DNA of 64,000 nucleotides from Panulirus ornatus. Lineage: Eukaryota; Arthropoda; Malacostraca; Decapoda; Palinuridae. Below are positions 11,678-21,330 of the stretch, piece after piece. Position 1 is the stretch's first letter. Each line of letters starts with the position of its first letter. The stretch covers positions 16,470,775 to 16,534,774 of the forward strand of contig NC_092264.1 in assembly GCF_036320965.1 (NCBI RefSeq), read 5' to 3'. The position numbers and the translations under genes were made by a program. Below the pieces are notes generated by a model. That model was given only the letters and a program-made list of their open reading frames with translations, was not told where the DNA came from and searched no databases.

Positions 11678-14600
11678 GTTCTTTCTTGAAGATGATATAT
11701 AGATTTTTAATTCAGTTTTTCAGACAATCATGAATGCATGGTTTATATGATTGTAAATGGTAGAGACAAATATCTAGAAAAAGTATAGACATACATACAC
11801 CCTACTAATTCAACCATCCCCCCAAATTTAGTTAGGTTTTGATTTTATGTGCTCTTCATGTACAAAATAAAACTTTAGTGGATAAAGCATTTAGCTAATA
11901 GTATCAGTAATAATATCAGTGATTAGTAGTGAATCATTAATTATATTATACAATCTTTAACACCTATATTGGGCAAAAACAGAGTAACTCATTTTGGTGG
12001 AAATTACAGAATAAGAACCCCAGAAAGGAAATATTCATTGAAGAATAAAATGCTCACGACTTATAGCATCCACTCAAGACAGAGTACTTGTAATCATTTC
12101 TGACACCATGTGTTCTATATATTTTAGTGAATGAGTAGTTATTGGGCAAACTTTTGTTACAATGCTAGGTCTTTGCATTGAAAACTTAGGTAGAAGACCT
12201 AGTAGCACCTGCAGCATGTATAAAGAAGAACCCATTTGATTTGTACAATACTAAAAGTGACCATATTTTTATGAATTTCATATTTTTCACAAATACAAAA
12301 CTGTATACTGTAAGGGGATCTTTAGTAAAGAAAGGCAGTTTCAGGTCAAAGAAATTAGACTATTTCCACTTCGTAGTTGCACTGTTGATTTGTATGTTGA
12401 GAGAAAAAGAGACAGCTTTTGAAGTGACTTCCCAAGAAAATTTATTGTGACCATGAAGTTTAATGTAATAATGGTGTTTAATTCATTTTACCTATTATTC
12501 ATTCTCATCACTTAATCAGCAAAATTCACATTATTATTTGCACTCAGTATCTGACGTATGTTATTTTTATTTGTTGCAGTTTCTGGAAATTTTTATGGAT
12601 ATTCACTGTATTTTTCCTTTTGTCACACAGTGGTATATTATTAACCTTATGGCTTTATTTAAAGGAAGAATGACACATTGCTTAATGAAGATTCCCAGTT
12701 CCCAGTTAAAGATGTGAGCCATACTTTCCCACCATTTAAGTTAAGTCAGAATTCTTATGCTGCTCTGCTTTTATCACAGAACATAAACTCAGGTAATGTA
12801 TTTTCATTGCCAAGTAAGTGGGGACTGCCTGTGTTAAACATGATATTAGATACATGAGAAAGATGTTAAAGTTCATACCAAATATTTTATGGGAAATGAA
12901 CACGGGATTTTGGCTTGCCCTAACTACACTCAGATATTTTAAAATCTGCCAGAAGATGCCATAGAGTGCTTTCCAAGTGTCAGAGGTGGCAAGAGATACT
13001 GTTTGTGACATATTTTCAAATAGGCAGATTACATTCAAGTAATGTCAAAATATGCATCCATGGCATTTTGACGAACCATGTTTTCATTTAATGACCTGTA
13101 GATTTTTCACTCACTCATATGATGAAATTTTCTGATCCAGTACAGGGTTCCCAAAATGACATTGGATTATCTTGATCTGCATGTATATTTGGCAAATGCA
13201 AAGTTAATGTTTTGTAATTATTGAATGACTACTAAGTACTTTCAGTATGCATTATGCTTATTTTAGAACCAGCCTTCCATATCATTCATGTTTGTTTTCA
13301 TATTGGAAATCTTACATATACCTGTAGATAATTAATGAACTGTTTATTTCTATTATTACTTCATATATTTGATTTTGCAAATTTTCTCTTTCATCTTATG
13401 CCATCCAAAGGTAAAGCACTGGTTCGTACTCATTTATGATGTGGTTGTATGGATTAGAGAGTAATATTACAAGAGATCCATTTTTCTTTCATCAGCTTTG
13501 ACTGGATTTTCATATGGAAATCTCTGTACCAGAGATTAAGCCATGATCATTAGTGCTCCAAGCTCGACCTCTGGTTGATGAAGGATTATGTGGAATATGT
13601 TCTGTACAATCAAATTTAGTGGCTAGATTATTGCTTATTTGCATATGATGATTTTAACCTTTGTCACACACCGAAGGGAAAGCTCCACCTCATTTCCAGA
13701 ATTTTTTCTGTTCCATTGACATAATTGTATTCCCAGTATGTCTGTGGTGACAAAAGATGTTCTTTCTTTGGACTGAAATCAGTAAACCTCAGGATATTTA
13801 TTATGCTTCCACTGTTGTTAGTGATAACATCTAAGTTTCATGGCTGAAGAGACAAGGGATTATTTTTTAAGGTCCTCACCTTTCTTTTATAGTCTTTGGT
13901 TTTCATTGGTGCATTTAGCTAATAGAATACTGGATTAATTGTTTTAATAAGTTCCTTAAGTAAAAGGAGAGCAGATGACTTTTCATGCCCAGTTAGAAAG
14001 CTGGGATCATGCAATTGTTTTGTTTTGTTTCCTCTGTGAAGTCTATTGATTTTTGTATGAACTGTTTTTTTTCAAATAGTTTTCTTACCTGCACTTGAGA
14101 TTGTCAAATTGTTTGGTTTATATTTTTTACCCTATAGATTAAATTGTGGGTTTTAAGAAAGGGGTATGCAATACCCGTAATGGTTGACCACAGAATGAAA
14201 ACAAAATTAAATCCTGTGACCTTTATAAAGCATTGCAGGGATGAGATTTTGCACTTTGTTTGTTGACAGAGAAAAGACTTGTTTAACAAAAGTGGATCAC
14301 TGTAAAGCAAAAGTGTTTGAAGGGAAGTTTTTGTTTGAAACACCCATTGGTTACTCTGGTTCAGGAACATTTTTAATCCATCCGGGATGAGTTGTTGAAT
14401 TATTGTCCTTGTCTATCAGTGCTTAATTTCACACTAATTAGAACTTCATACATAGTCAGTATTGCTGTTGTTGTTGGCAGATTTCAAGAAAAATTCACTG
14501 ACCTTGTCAGTGACTCCAGTGATTGTGATTTCTTTGGAGGAGAGTTGTTTAGGAGGTTGTGGTGTAGAATTACGGCCTTCCTCATATGGGTTACAGAGGT

Positions 14601-14980
14601 TCCTGTTCAGTCTGCAGCTCCTTATTTGCAACTTATTTATGTATGGTTAGGTTTTCCACTCATTTTCATTAAATTTAAACTGTGATCCCTGTTAGCCTTA
14701 GAGGCAGAGGTTTGTTGTACATTGGCAAATAAAGCACCAATGGTATTATGGCCCATAGAACGAAAACATCATCAGTCTTAAAACTGGATGTGTTATTCTC
14801 ATGTGTTGTTTGATTCCTTCAAAGTGAGTTGTTTCATATTATCAATTCTGTTGTAACTTACGTGAGCGAATATGAATGAGCATGAACTAACTCATATTCT
14901 CATATCCTTCCTTGGACCAGTTGTGAAAGTGATTCGTAAAACCATGGGACTTACATGACATTCCAGTGGCCTAAACTAAA
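11678..14980. other. Anonymous AT-rich DNA
   Basis: About 3.3 kb without a supported gene. The longest frames (12736-13038 -, 14104-14370 -, 14392-14685 +) are around 90-100 codons, lack known motifs and are not supported by overlapping evidence. It resembles intron or intergenic DNA. Confidence 0.5.
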
Positions 14981-15181
14981 TAAAGGGGTCCCTGACTTAC
15001 ATGCTTCATACCTACAAACACCCATACTTATGAATAAGCTATAGAATACTAGATATGATTAGTAGTGCGATACACAATCAGTTGCTCTCCCATACAAACA
15101 GCAGAATTGTAATGCTTTTGTTAAGTGTTGTTTGATGTGATCTTTATCAACTATATTTACTTTGAAATATGTTATCTAATA

Positions 15182-16268
15182 CAGAGGCTCCCTGATTTGC
15201 AGAAGACTCAACATATGGAAATGACATTTTGCAGATTTCCCCATGATTTAGGTACAGTATTTTTTAGAGCACAGACGTTTGTGTTAGTTACAGAAATATT
15301 GAGTAGCACATGCCGAGGAATAAGGAGGAGGGATGCATTAGGTGGCCAGCCTCTTCCCAAATATGCATGTCTTACTTAAGCAGTGACACTGTTGCAGTGG
15401 TTCCATGTGCATTTCTACCACATTTTTTTGGAACTTTTAGTGATTTAAGTATGAATACTGCAGTTATTTCTTACTCTTAATGATTGAAAAATGGTCAAGT
15501 GATGATAACAGTGGAATACCTCCTTGCAAGCGTAAAGTGATAGATTTACAGGTGGAAATGAAAATTATGAAAAAAGCACAAAGGCAGGCAAACACTTTCT
15601 TCCATTTCTCATGAATTTGGGATGACTACCAAAGCAGTTTTGAAGGACAGTGGTGTATTAAGGAACAAATAAAAGGTTTGCCCCATTAGAATCAACATTC
15701 ATAACCAAGAAGTTTGTTGGTGCTGTCTGTGAGATGGAGAAATTACTAACTTTGTGGATGGAAAATCAGATTCAACATCATGAACTGCTAAGTCCCCAGT
15801 TGATACAAGCAAAATTGAAGTCTTTTCAAAGACTTTAAAAAAGAATATGGTAACTTGTGCCTTGGCATGGATGATTCAATAGATTTAAGGCTTGTGCTGA
15901 TTTTCATAATGTTAAGGTGAGTGGTGAATCTGAGCATTACTAAGATTAAGGTTATAGTTTGATAATTTCTTTCTCATATTTCTTTGTAGTAGTTTGTAAT
16001 TTCTTAACATATTTGTGTTGTTCAGTGTGATGGTTTTGTAAGTGTGTTGTGGTGGGCAAGTGTAATACACTTTACTGTGTACGACAGCAGTAGAAAACAG
16101 GCACCCATATGACAGTACCAGAGATATCAAACTAATGATTGGGGAGGGAAGGCTCAACTGTTCTGGTTGATAGGATTATGGGTGAAATTATCTGGATTCT
16201 GACATGTGGAAATTTCAATTTACACACTTATCAGGAATGTAACTCTTATGTAAGTCAGGGAGTCTCTG
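15182..16268 (+). mobile_element. Decayed Tigger/pogo-type DNA transposon
   Basis: The left end CAGAGGCTCCCTGATTTGC (from 15182) and the right end, read in reverse, CAGAGACTCCCTGACTTAC (from 16268) form imperfect terminal inverted repeats. Both are flanked by TA (15180-15181 and 16269-16270), the target duplication expected of Tc1/mariner-pogo elements. Inside is a degraded transposase N-terminus of TIGD/Tigger type. The total is about 1.09 kb against roughly 2.4 kb for complete Tigger elements (family knowledge), so it is internally deleted and inactive. A further similar end, GGTCCCTGACTTACATGC at about 14985, may be the true left end or a second nested element. Confidence 0.75.
15502..15935 (+). 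pseudogene. Tigger-like transposase N-terminal remnant (CENP-B type DNA-binding region)
   Basis: Read with several frame changes, the segment gives PPCKRKVIDLQVEMKIMKK (about 15517-15575), then ISHEFGMTTKAVLKD...LRNK, then MEKLLTLWMENQIQHHELL and LSPQLIQAKLKSFQRL, then FNRFKACADFHNVKVSGESE near 15880-15932. These match in order the Psq-type helix-turn-helix, the CENP-B-type helix-turn-helix and the WFxRFKxRxxxHNVKxSGE block of Tigger/jerky transposases. The DDE catalytic domain is absent. At least three frameshifts and several stops make it a pseudogene. Confidence 0.82.
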
Positions 16269-16270
16269 TA

Positions 16271-17291
16271 CGTTATTACAGTCCATTATAGGTATTTACT
16301 CTAATTCTATGCTTTTCTTTATATTTTTTGACTTGGTCAGGTCTACTTATTAATGGGATCCAGGAACCTAACCCATTTGTATCGTAACCTGGGGACCCTG
16401 TACTTGGCATGTAAAAAGTTGAAAACGTGTAAGGGGGCAGTACCTATTATCTATCTTCCATGGTTGAAATGGTTACACAGGTATTTTCACATTCGTAGAC
16501 TAAAAACCAAGATGTTGAAAGTGAGAAAAAAAATTTATCAAAAGAATTACTAAAGGATGTTTTCCTTAGATACACTCAAAACATGAACTTTAAGGATATA
16601 TCCACAAAATTATTGGAATAAATTTCCAGTTTGTATCCCTGTCCAAGATGAAGAATAATGAAGTATATAAACTCTTCCCCTCAAAAGAATAAAGAAATAG
16701 AAATAAGCCCTCTGTCTTGACTTAAAGTTGCATGAGTGAATAAGGAATTCCCTAGTGATTTTTGGTAAGAAAATCAGATCATGATAAATGGAGTTTTGTT
16801 CACATTAAGCAGGAAAACCTAAAACAAGTTTTGAGATGTTATTGTTTGTTCTTCATTCCGACTCTTATGCTACTAACTAATAAGTCTAGTACAGTACTTG
16901 CAACAGAGGATAAAGTTTATGAGGTTGGGAAAATGTTTTAAAGAATAGATTTGGAATTACATGAGGTATGTGGGAATTGACATGATAGAAGGCCGGAAGA
17001 GTGTAGAATATGTTTTGCATTGGAGGATTACCTTACTGAAGAGGAAAGAAGACCCATTGATTATCTGATAGAGGGTAGATTAATCATGGGATGGAGGAAG
17101 ACCTTACAATGGAGGAAAGAACACTCACTTATTTGAATGAAAAAACTGGGAATGTTTATGGGGTAGGGAATGAGATAATAAAGAGCTGAGGTGAAGCAAG
17201 AAGTAGATAAAAAAAAAAGTGAATGGTTGCTTGGGTAAAGGCAGATGCTGTTACACTGCAGATATAAAGAGGGTAATGATGGCTTCATGAA
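16271..17291. other. Anonymous AT-rich DNA
   Basis: About 1 kb of unique-looking sequence without gene or repeat signatures. The 66-codon frame at 16353-16553 is rich in Lys/Arg and unrecognised. Confidence 0.5.
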
Positions 17292-17900
17292 TGTCGTCCT
17301 TGACAAAGGGGATATATGTGTCATAGGTGGAGGGGAGAAGGAGAAGTGGGAGACCAAATTGGAGGTGGAAGGATGGAGTGAAAAAGATTTTGAGTGATAG
17401 GGCAGGGGCCTGGACATGCAGGAGGGTGAAAGGTGTGCAAGGAATAGAGTGAATTGGAACAATGTGGTATATCGCTGTCGATGTGCTGTCAATGGACTGA
17501 ACCAGGGCATATGGAGCATCTGGGGTAAACCATGGAATGTTTTTTGGAAAGGGAGCTGTGGTTTCGGTGCATTATACATGACAGCTAGAGACTGAGTGTG
17601 AACGAATGTGGCCTTTGTTGTCTTTGCCTAGTGCTACCTCACGCACGTGTGGGGGGGAGGAGGATGTCATTTCATGTGTGGCGGGGTGGCGACAGGAATG
17701 AATAAAGGCAGCAAGTATGAATTATGTCCATGTGTATATATGTGTATGTCTGTGTATAGGTATGTATATGTGTGTGTGTGGACGTGTATGTACATACATG
17801 TGTATGTGGGTGGGTTGGGCCATTCTTTTGTCTGTTTCCTTTTTCCTTGCGTTACCTTGCTAACGCGGGAGACAGTGATAAAGTATAATAATATGAAAAA
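17292..17900 (+). mobile_element. Family A LINE, old 3' end with long 3' UTR
   Basis: The copy starts within the last coding block (GTCCTTGACAAAGG, equivalent to RLTKRIY), runs through [15 protein letters not shown] and CGATGTGCTGTCAATGG (no TGA here), then the long 3' UTR and the terminal GCTAACGCGGGAGACAG. The (AT)n array at 17913-17987 follows directly, with a further LINE copy beyond it. Confidence 0.85.
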
Positions 17901-17909
17901 AATAATGTG

Positions 17910-17912
<3 letters not shown>

Positions 17913-17987
<75 letters not shown>
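17913..17987. repeat. (AT)n array at a LINE-LINE junction
   Basis: About 75 bases of perfect AT dinucleotide. Its left side is the tail of one family A copy. Its right side is the truncated 5' end of the next copy (AGGGAGGTAAATGC). Confidence 0.95.
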
Positions 17988-17990
<3 letters not shown>

Positions 17991-19054
17991 AGGTAAATGC
18001 AAGAGTCTTGGAAAGAGGGGCAAGTATGAAGTCTGTTGGGGATGAGAGAGCTTGGGAAGTGAGTCAGTTGTTGTTCGCTGATGATACAGCGCTGGTGGCG
18101 GATTCATGTGAGAAACTGCAGAAGCTGGTGACGGAGTTTGGTAAAGTGTGTGGAAGAAGAAAGTTAAGAGTAAATGTGAATAAGAGCAAGGTTATTAGGT
18201 ACAGTAGGGTTGAGGGTCAAGTCAATTGGGAGGTGAGTTTGAATGGAGAAAAACTGGAGGAAGTGAAGTGTTTTAGATATCTGGGAGTGGATCTGTCAGC
18301 GGATGGAACCATGGAAGCGGAAGTGGATCATAGGGTGGGGGAGGGGGCGAAAATTTTGGGAGCCTTGAAAAATGTGTGGAAGTCGAGAACATTATCCCGG
18401 AAAGCAAAAATGGGTATGTTTGAAGGAATAGTAGTTCCAACAATGTTGTATGGTTGCGAGGCGTGGGCTATGGATAGAGTTGTGCGCAGGAGGATGGATG
18501 TGCTGGAAATGAGATGTTTGAGGACAATGTGTGGTGTGAGGTGGTTTGATCGAGTAAGTAACGTAAGGGTAAGAGAGATGTGTGGAAATAAAAAGAGCGT
18601 GGTTGAGAGAGCAGAAGAGGGTGTTTTGAAATGGTTTGGGCACATGGAGAGAATGAGTGAGGAAAGATTGACCAAGAGGATATATGTGTCGGAGGTGGAG
18701 GGAACGAGGAGAAGAGGGAGACCAAATTGGAGGTGGAAAGATGGAGTGAAAAGGATTTTGTGTGATCGGGGCCTGAACATGCAGGAGGGTGAAAGGAGGG
18801 CAAGGAATAGAGTGAATTGGAGCGATGTGGTGTACAGGGGTTGACGTGCTGTCAGTGGATTGAGTCGGGGCATGTGAAGCGTCCGGGGTAAACCAAGGAA
18901 AGCTGTGTAGGTATGTATATTTGCGTGTGTGGACGTGTGTATGTACATGTGTATGGGGGGGGTTGGGCCATTTCTTTCGTCTGTTTCCTTGCGCTACCTC
19001 GCAAACGCGGGAGACAGCGACAAAGTATAAAAAAAAAAAAAAAAAAAAAAAAAA
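17988..19054 (+). mobile_element. Family A LINE, 5'-truncated young copy
   Basis: The copy begins inside the RT gene at GGGAGGTAAATGCAAG immediately after (AT)n. It has the short 3' UTR and ends in an A-run at 19029-19054. It shares private variants with the full-length copy at 56.6-59.9 kb: GCGGATTCATG, GTGACGGAG, CTGTCAGCGG, TTATCCCGG, AATAGTAGTTCC and GTGAAAAGGATT. Confidence 0.92.
18008..18844 (+). CDS. Family A reverse transcriptase, C-terminal 278 codons (5'-truncated)
   Basis: The frame is open from 18008 to the TGA at 18842-18844. It carries the catalytic box C ([13 protein letters not shown], about residues 22-34), [20 protein letters not shown], the connection region [19 protein letters not shown], and the C-terminal [18 protein letters not shown] and [18 protein letters not shown] typical of RTE proteins. 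The endonuclease and RT motifs A and B are missing because of 5' truncation. The ATG is internal to the ancestral protein, so an active product is not expected. Confidence 0.85.
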   Translation: MERGASMKSVGDERAWEVSQLLFADDTALVADSCEKLQKLVTEFGKVCGRRKLRVNVNKSKVIRYSRVEGQVNWEVSLNGEKLEEVKCFRYLGVDLSADGTMEAEVDHRVGEGAKILGALKNVWKSRTLSRKAKMGMFEGIVVPTMLYGCEAWAMDRVVRRRMDVLEMRCLRTMCGVRWFDRVSNVRVREMCGNKKSVVERAEEGVLKWFGHMERMSEERLTKRIYVSEVEGTRRRGRPNWRWKDGVKRILCDRGLNMQEGERRARNRVNWSDVVYRG

Positions 19055-19063
19055 TATATATAT

Positions 19064-19942
19064 ATGTTTATGGATGGGGTTGTTAGGGAGGTAAATGCAA
19101 GAGTTTTGGAAAGAGGGGCAAGTATGAAGTCTGTTGGGGATGAGAGAGCTTGGGAAGTGAGTCAGTTGTTGTTCGCTGATGATACAGCGCTGGTGGCTGA
19201 TTCATGTGAGAAACTGCAGAAGCTGGTGACTGAGTTTGGTAAAGTGTGTGGAAGAAGAAAGTTAAGAGTAAATGTGAATAAGAGCAAGGTTATTAGGTAC
19301 AGTAGGGTTGAGGGTCAAGTCAATTGGGAGGTGAGTTTGAATGGAGAAAAACTGGAGGAAGTGAAGTGTTTTAGATATCTGGGAGTGGATCTGGCAGTGG
19401 ATGGAACCATGGAAGCGGAAGTGGATCATAGTGTGGGGGAGGGGGCGAAAATTCTGGGGGCCTTGAAGAATGTGTGGAAGTCGAGAACATTATCTCGGAA
19501 AGCAAAAATGGGTATGTTTGAAGGAATAATGGTTCCAACAATGTTGTATGGTTGCGAGGCGTGGGCTATGGATAGAGTTGTGCGCAGGAGGATGGATGTG
19601 CTGGAAATGAGATGTTTGAGGATAATGTGTCGTGTGAGGTGGTTTGATCGAGTGAGTAACGTAAGGGTAAGAGAGATGTGTGGAAATAAAAAGAGCGTGG
19701 TTGAGAGAGCAGAAGAGGGTGTTTTGAAATGGTTTGGGCACATGGAGAGAATGAGTGAGGAAAGATTGACCAAGAGGATATATGTGTCGGAGGTGGAGGG
19801 AACGAGGAGAAGAGGGAGACCAAATTGGAGGTGGAAAGATGGAGTGAAAAAGATTTTGTGTGATCGGGGCCTGAACATGCAGGAGGGTGAAAGGAGGGCA
19901 AGGAATAGAGTGAATTGGAGCGATGTGGTATACCGGGGTTGA
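19064..19942 (+). CDS. Family A reverse transcriptase, C-terminal 292 codons (5'-truncated)
   Basis: An open frame ending at TGA 19940-19942. It starts at the natural internal Met of [17 protein letters not shown] and includes [11 protein letters not shown] (motif C), the [10 protein letters not shown] block and the complete C-terminal region. It differs from the neighbouring copy at several sites (for example GIMVPTMLYG, LRIMCRVRW). There is no endonuclease and no motif A, so it is non-functional alone. Confidence 0.85.
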   Translation: MFMDGVVREVNARVLERGASMKSVGDERAWEVSQLLFADDTALVADSCEKLQKLVTEFGKVCGRRKLRVNVNKSKVIRYSRVEGQVNWEVSLNGEKLEEVKCFRYLGVDLAVDGTMEAEVDHSVGEGAKILGALKNVWKSRTLSRKAKMGMFEGIMVPTMLYGCEAWAMDRVVRRRMDVLEMRCLRIMCRVRWFDRVSNVRVREMCGNKKSVVERAEEGVLKWFGHMERMSEERLTKRIYVSEVEGTRRRGRPNWRWKDGVKKILCDRGLNMQEGERRARNRVNWSDVVYRG

Positions 19943-20147
19943 CGTACTGTCAGTGGATTGAATCAGGGCATGTGAAGCGTCTGGGGTAAACCATGGAAAG
20001 CTGTGTAGGTGTGTATATTTGCGTGTGTGGACGTATGTATATACATGTGTATGGGGATGGGTTGGGCCATTTCTTTCGTCTGTTTCCTTGCGCTACCTCG
20101 CAAACACGGGAGACAGCGACAAAGCAAAAAAAAAAAAAAAAAAAAAA
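19066..20147 (+). mobile_element. Family A LINE, second young copy in head-to-tail array
   Basis: The copy starts at GTTTATGGATGGGGTTG right after the A-run and short TATATAT tract of the preceding copy. It ends with the short 3' UTR and a pure A-run at 20126-20147, after which unique DNA resumes (GGTTATGTC). With the copy at 17988-19054 it forms a dimer truncated at nearly the same internal site. Confidence 0.92.
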
Positions 20148-20994
20148 GGTTATGTCAAATAGAATTGTTTCTGTTTCAATCAAAATGTTGTGGTTTTAAA
20201 GCAGTCTTGACAATCCCAATTTTTTTGCATGTTTGTAAGGATAATTTGGAATCATGACAGATTTTCAGAGAGCTGTTTGATGAAGTTCTTTGCGCTGTAA
20301 TAATCTACTTTGTGATACAGTAATTCTATATATTCTTAAAGCTTAAAAGATCTACTATGTTAGGCTAGTTGTGCATTTGTTCTCAAGCTTTGAAAGATGG
20401 CATCATCATCATCTAAGTAAATTCAGATAAAGAATGAACATGTATTTTGCTAATTATGTGGAGTTTAGGTCTCCAGATGTAAAATTGATTGTCTCCTTTA
20501 TTGAGCATTGTTTGTTTGCTGCCATAGGGCCTTTGTTTCCTGTATTAAGGGTTGAGTGTTTTTGTTGGGTCAGACAAATTTGCTTTTCTATAGGAGGATG
20601 TCCATGTTATGTTTCCCTGGCTTTTTGAGTGATGTTGAGAATGATGGTATGGTTTTGTGGAGATCTTTCATTTGGAATGGCTTTCTGTGAGTTACTTCAT
20701 TTTTGCACCAGGATTGCCAACAAAGCTTAAAGGCATACTGTTGCCAGCCCATTCACCCTTTATTATGTCAGCTGTGCTGATGATTGATGAGAATATGATC
20801 CCAGTTATTAAGTAAAAAAATATCCACCCTGCTAACCCTTTGATTGTTTATAAAGAAGTATTAGCCATTTATTCAACAAAGCCATTTGAACTCAGTGCAT
20901 CATAGACATTTAAACCTAGGTACATTGCTAGGCATTCAAGTGTAGGTGCATTGCTTGCCCTTATTTTTTTAAACCCAATGTGTATCAGTTGGAA
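20148..20994. other. Anonymous DNA
   Basis: About 850 bases of unique-looking sequence. I see no gene, array or transposon end. Confidence 0.45.
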
Positions 20995-21175
20995 ATGTGC
21001 AACCTTTTCTAGGTATTGCTATTTTGGGTAACAGAGGTCATAGGATTTTTCAGTGTGCAACCTTTTCTAGGTATTATTATTTTGAGTAACTGAGAGGTTT
21101 TAGGATTTTTCAGTGTGCAACCTTTTCTAGTTATTGTTATTTTGAGTAACTGAGAGGTTTTAGGATTTGCCAGTG
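20995..21175. repeat. Three-unit tandem repeat, about 60 bp, interrupted downstream by (AT)n
   Basis: GTGCAACCTTTTCTAG starts at about 20998, 21055 and 21115. Each is followed by TATTTTG(G/A)GTAAC and ATAGGATTTTTCA variants. A partial fourth unit (TTTGAGTAATTGAGAGGCTT) appears at about 21381, after the AT array, suggesting that the array expanded inside the tandem repeat. Confidence 0.85.
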
Positions 21176-21261
21176 GGCTTTTTATACTTGTGGTTGACAT
21201 TTGGTATCTGTATATTCTTTTCAAAAGCACTGGCCTATCAAACACATGCAGGAGATTTACG

Positions 21262-21263
<2 letters not shown>

Positions 21264-21328
<65 letters not shown>
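21264..21328. repeat. (AT)n array
   Basis: About 65 bases of perfect AT repeat. This one is not flanked by LINE sequence, unlike most others in the window. Confidence 0.95.

Positions 21329-21330
<2 letters not shown>

Noticed and set aside
12736..13038. A 100-codon minus-strand frame as a host exon.
   Set aside because: No recognised motif, AT-driven composition, no splice-site context that I could support, and similar chance frames occur throughout the AT-rich part.
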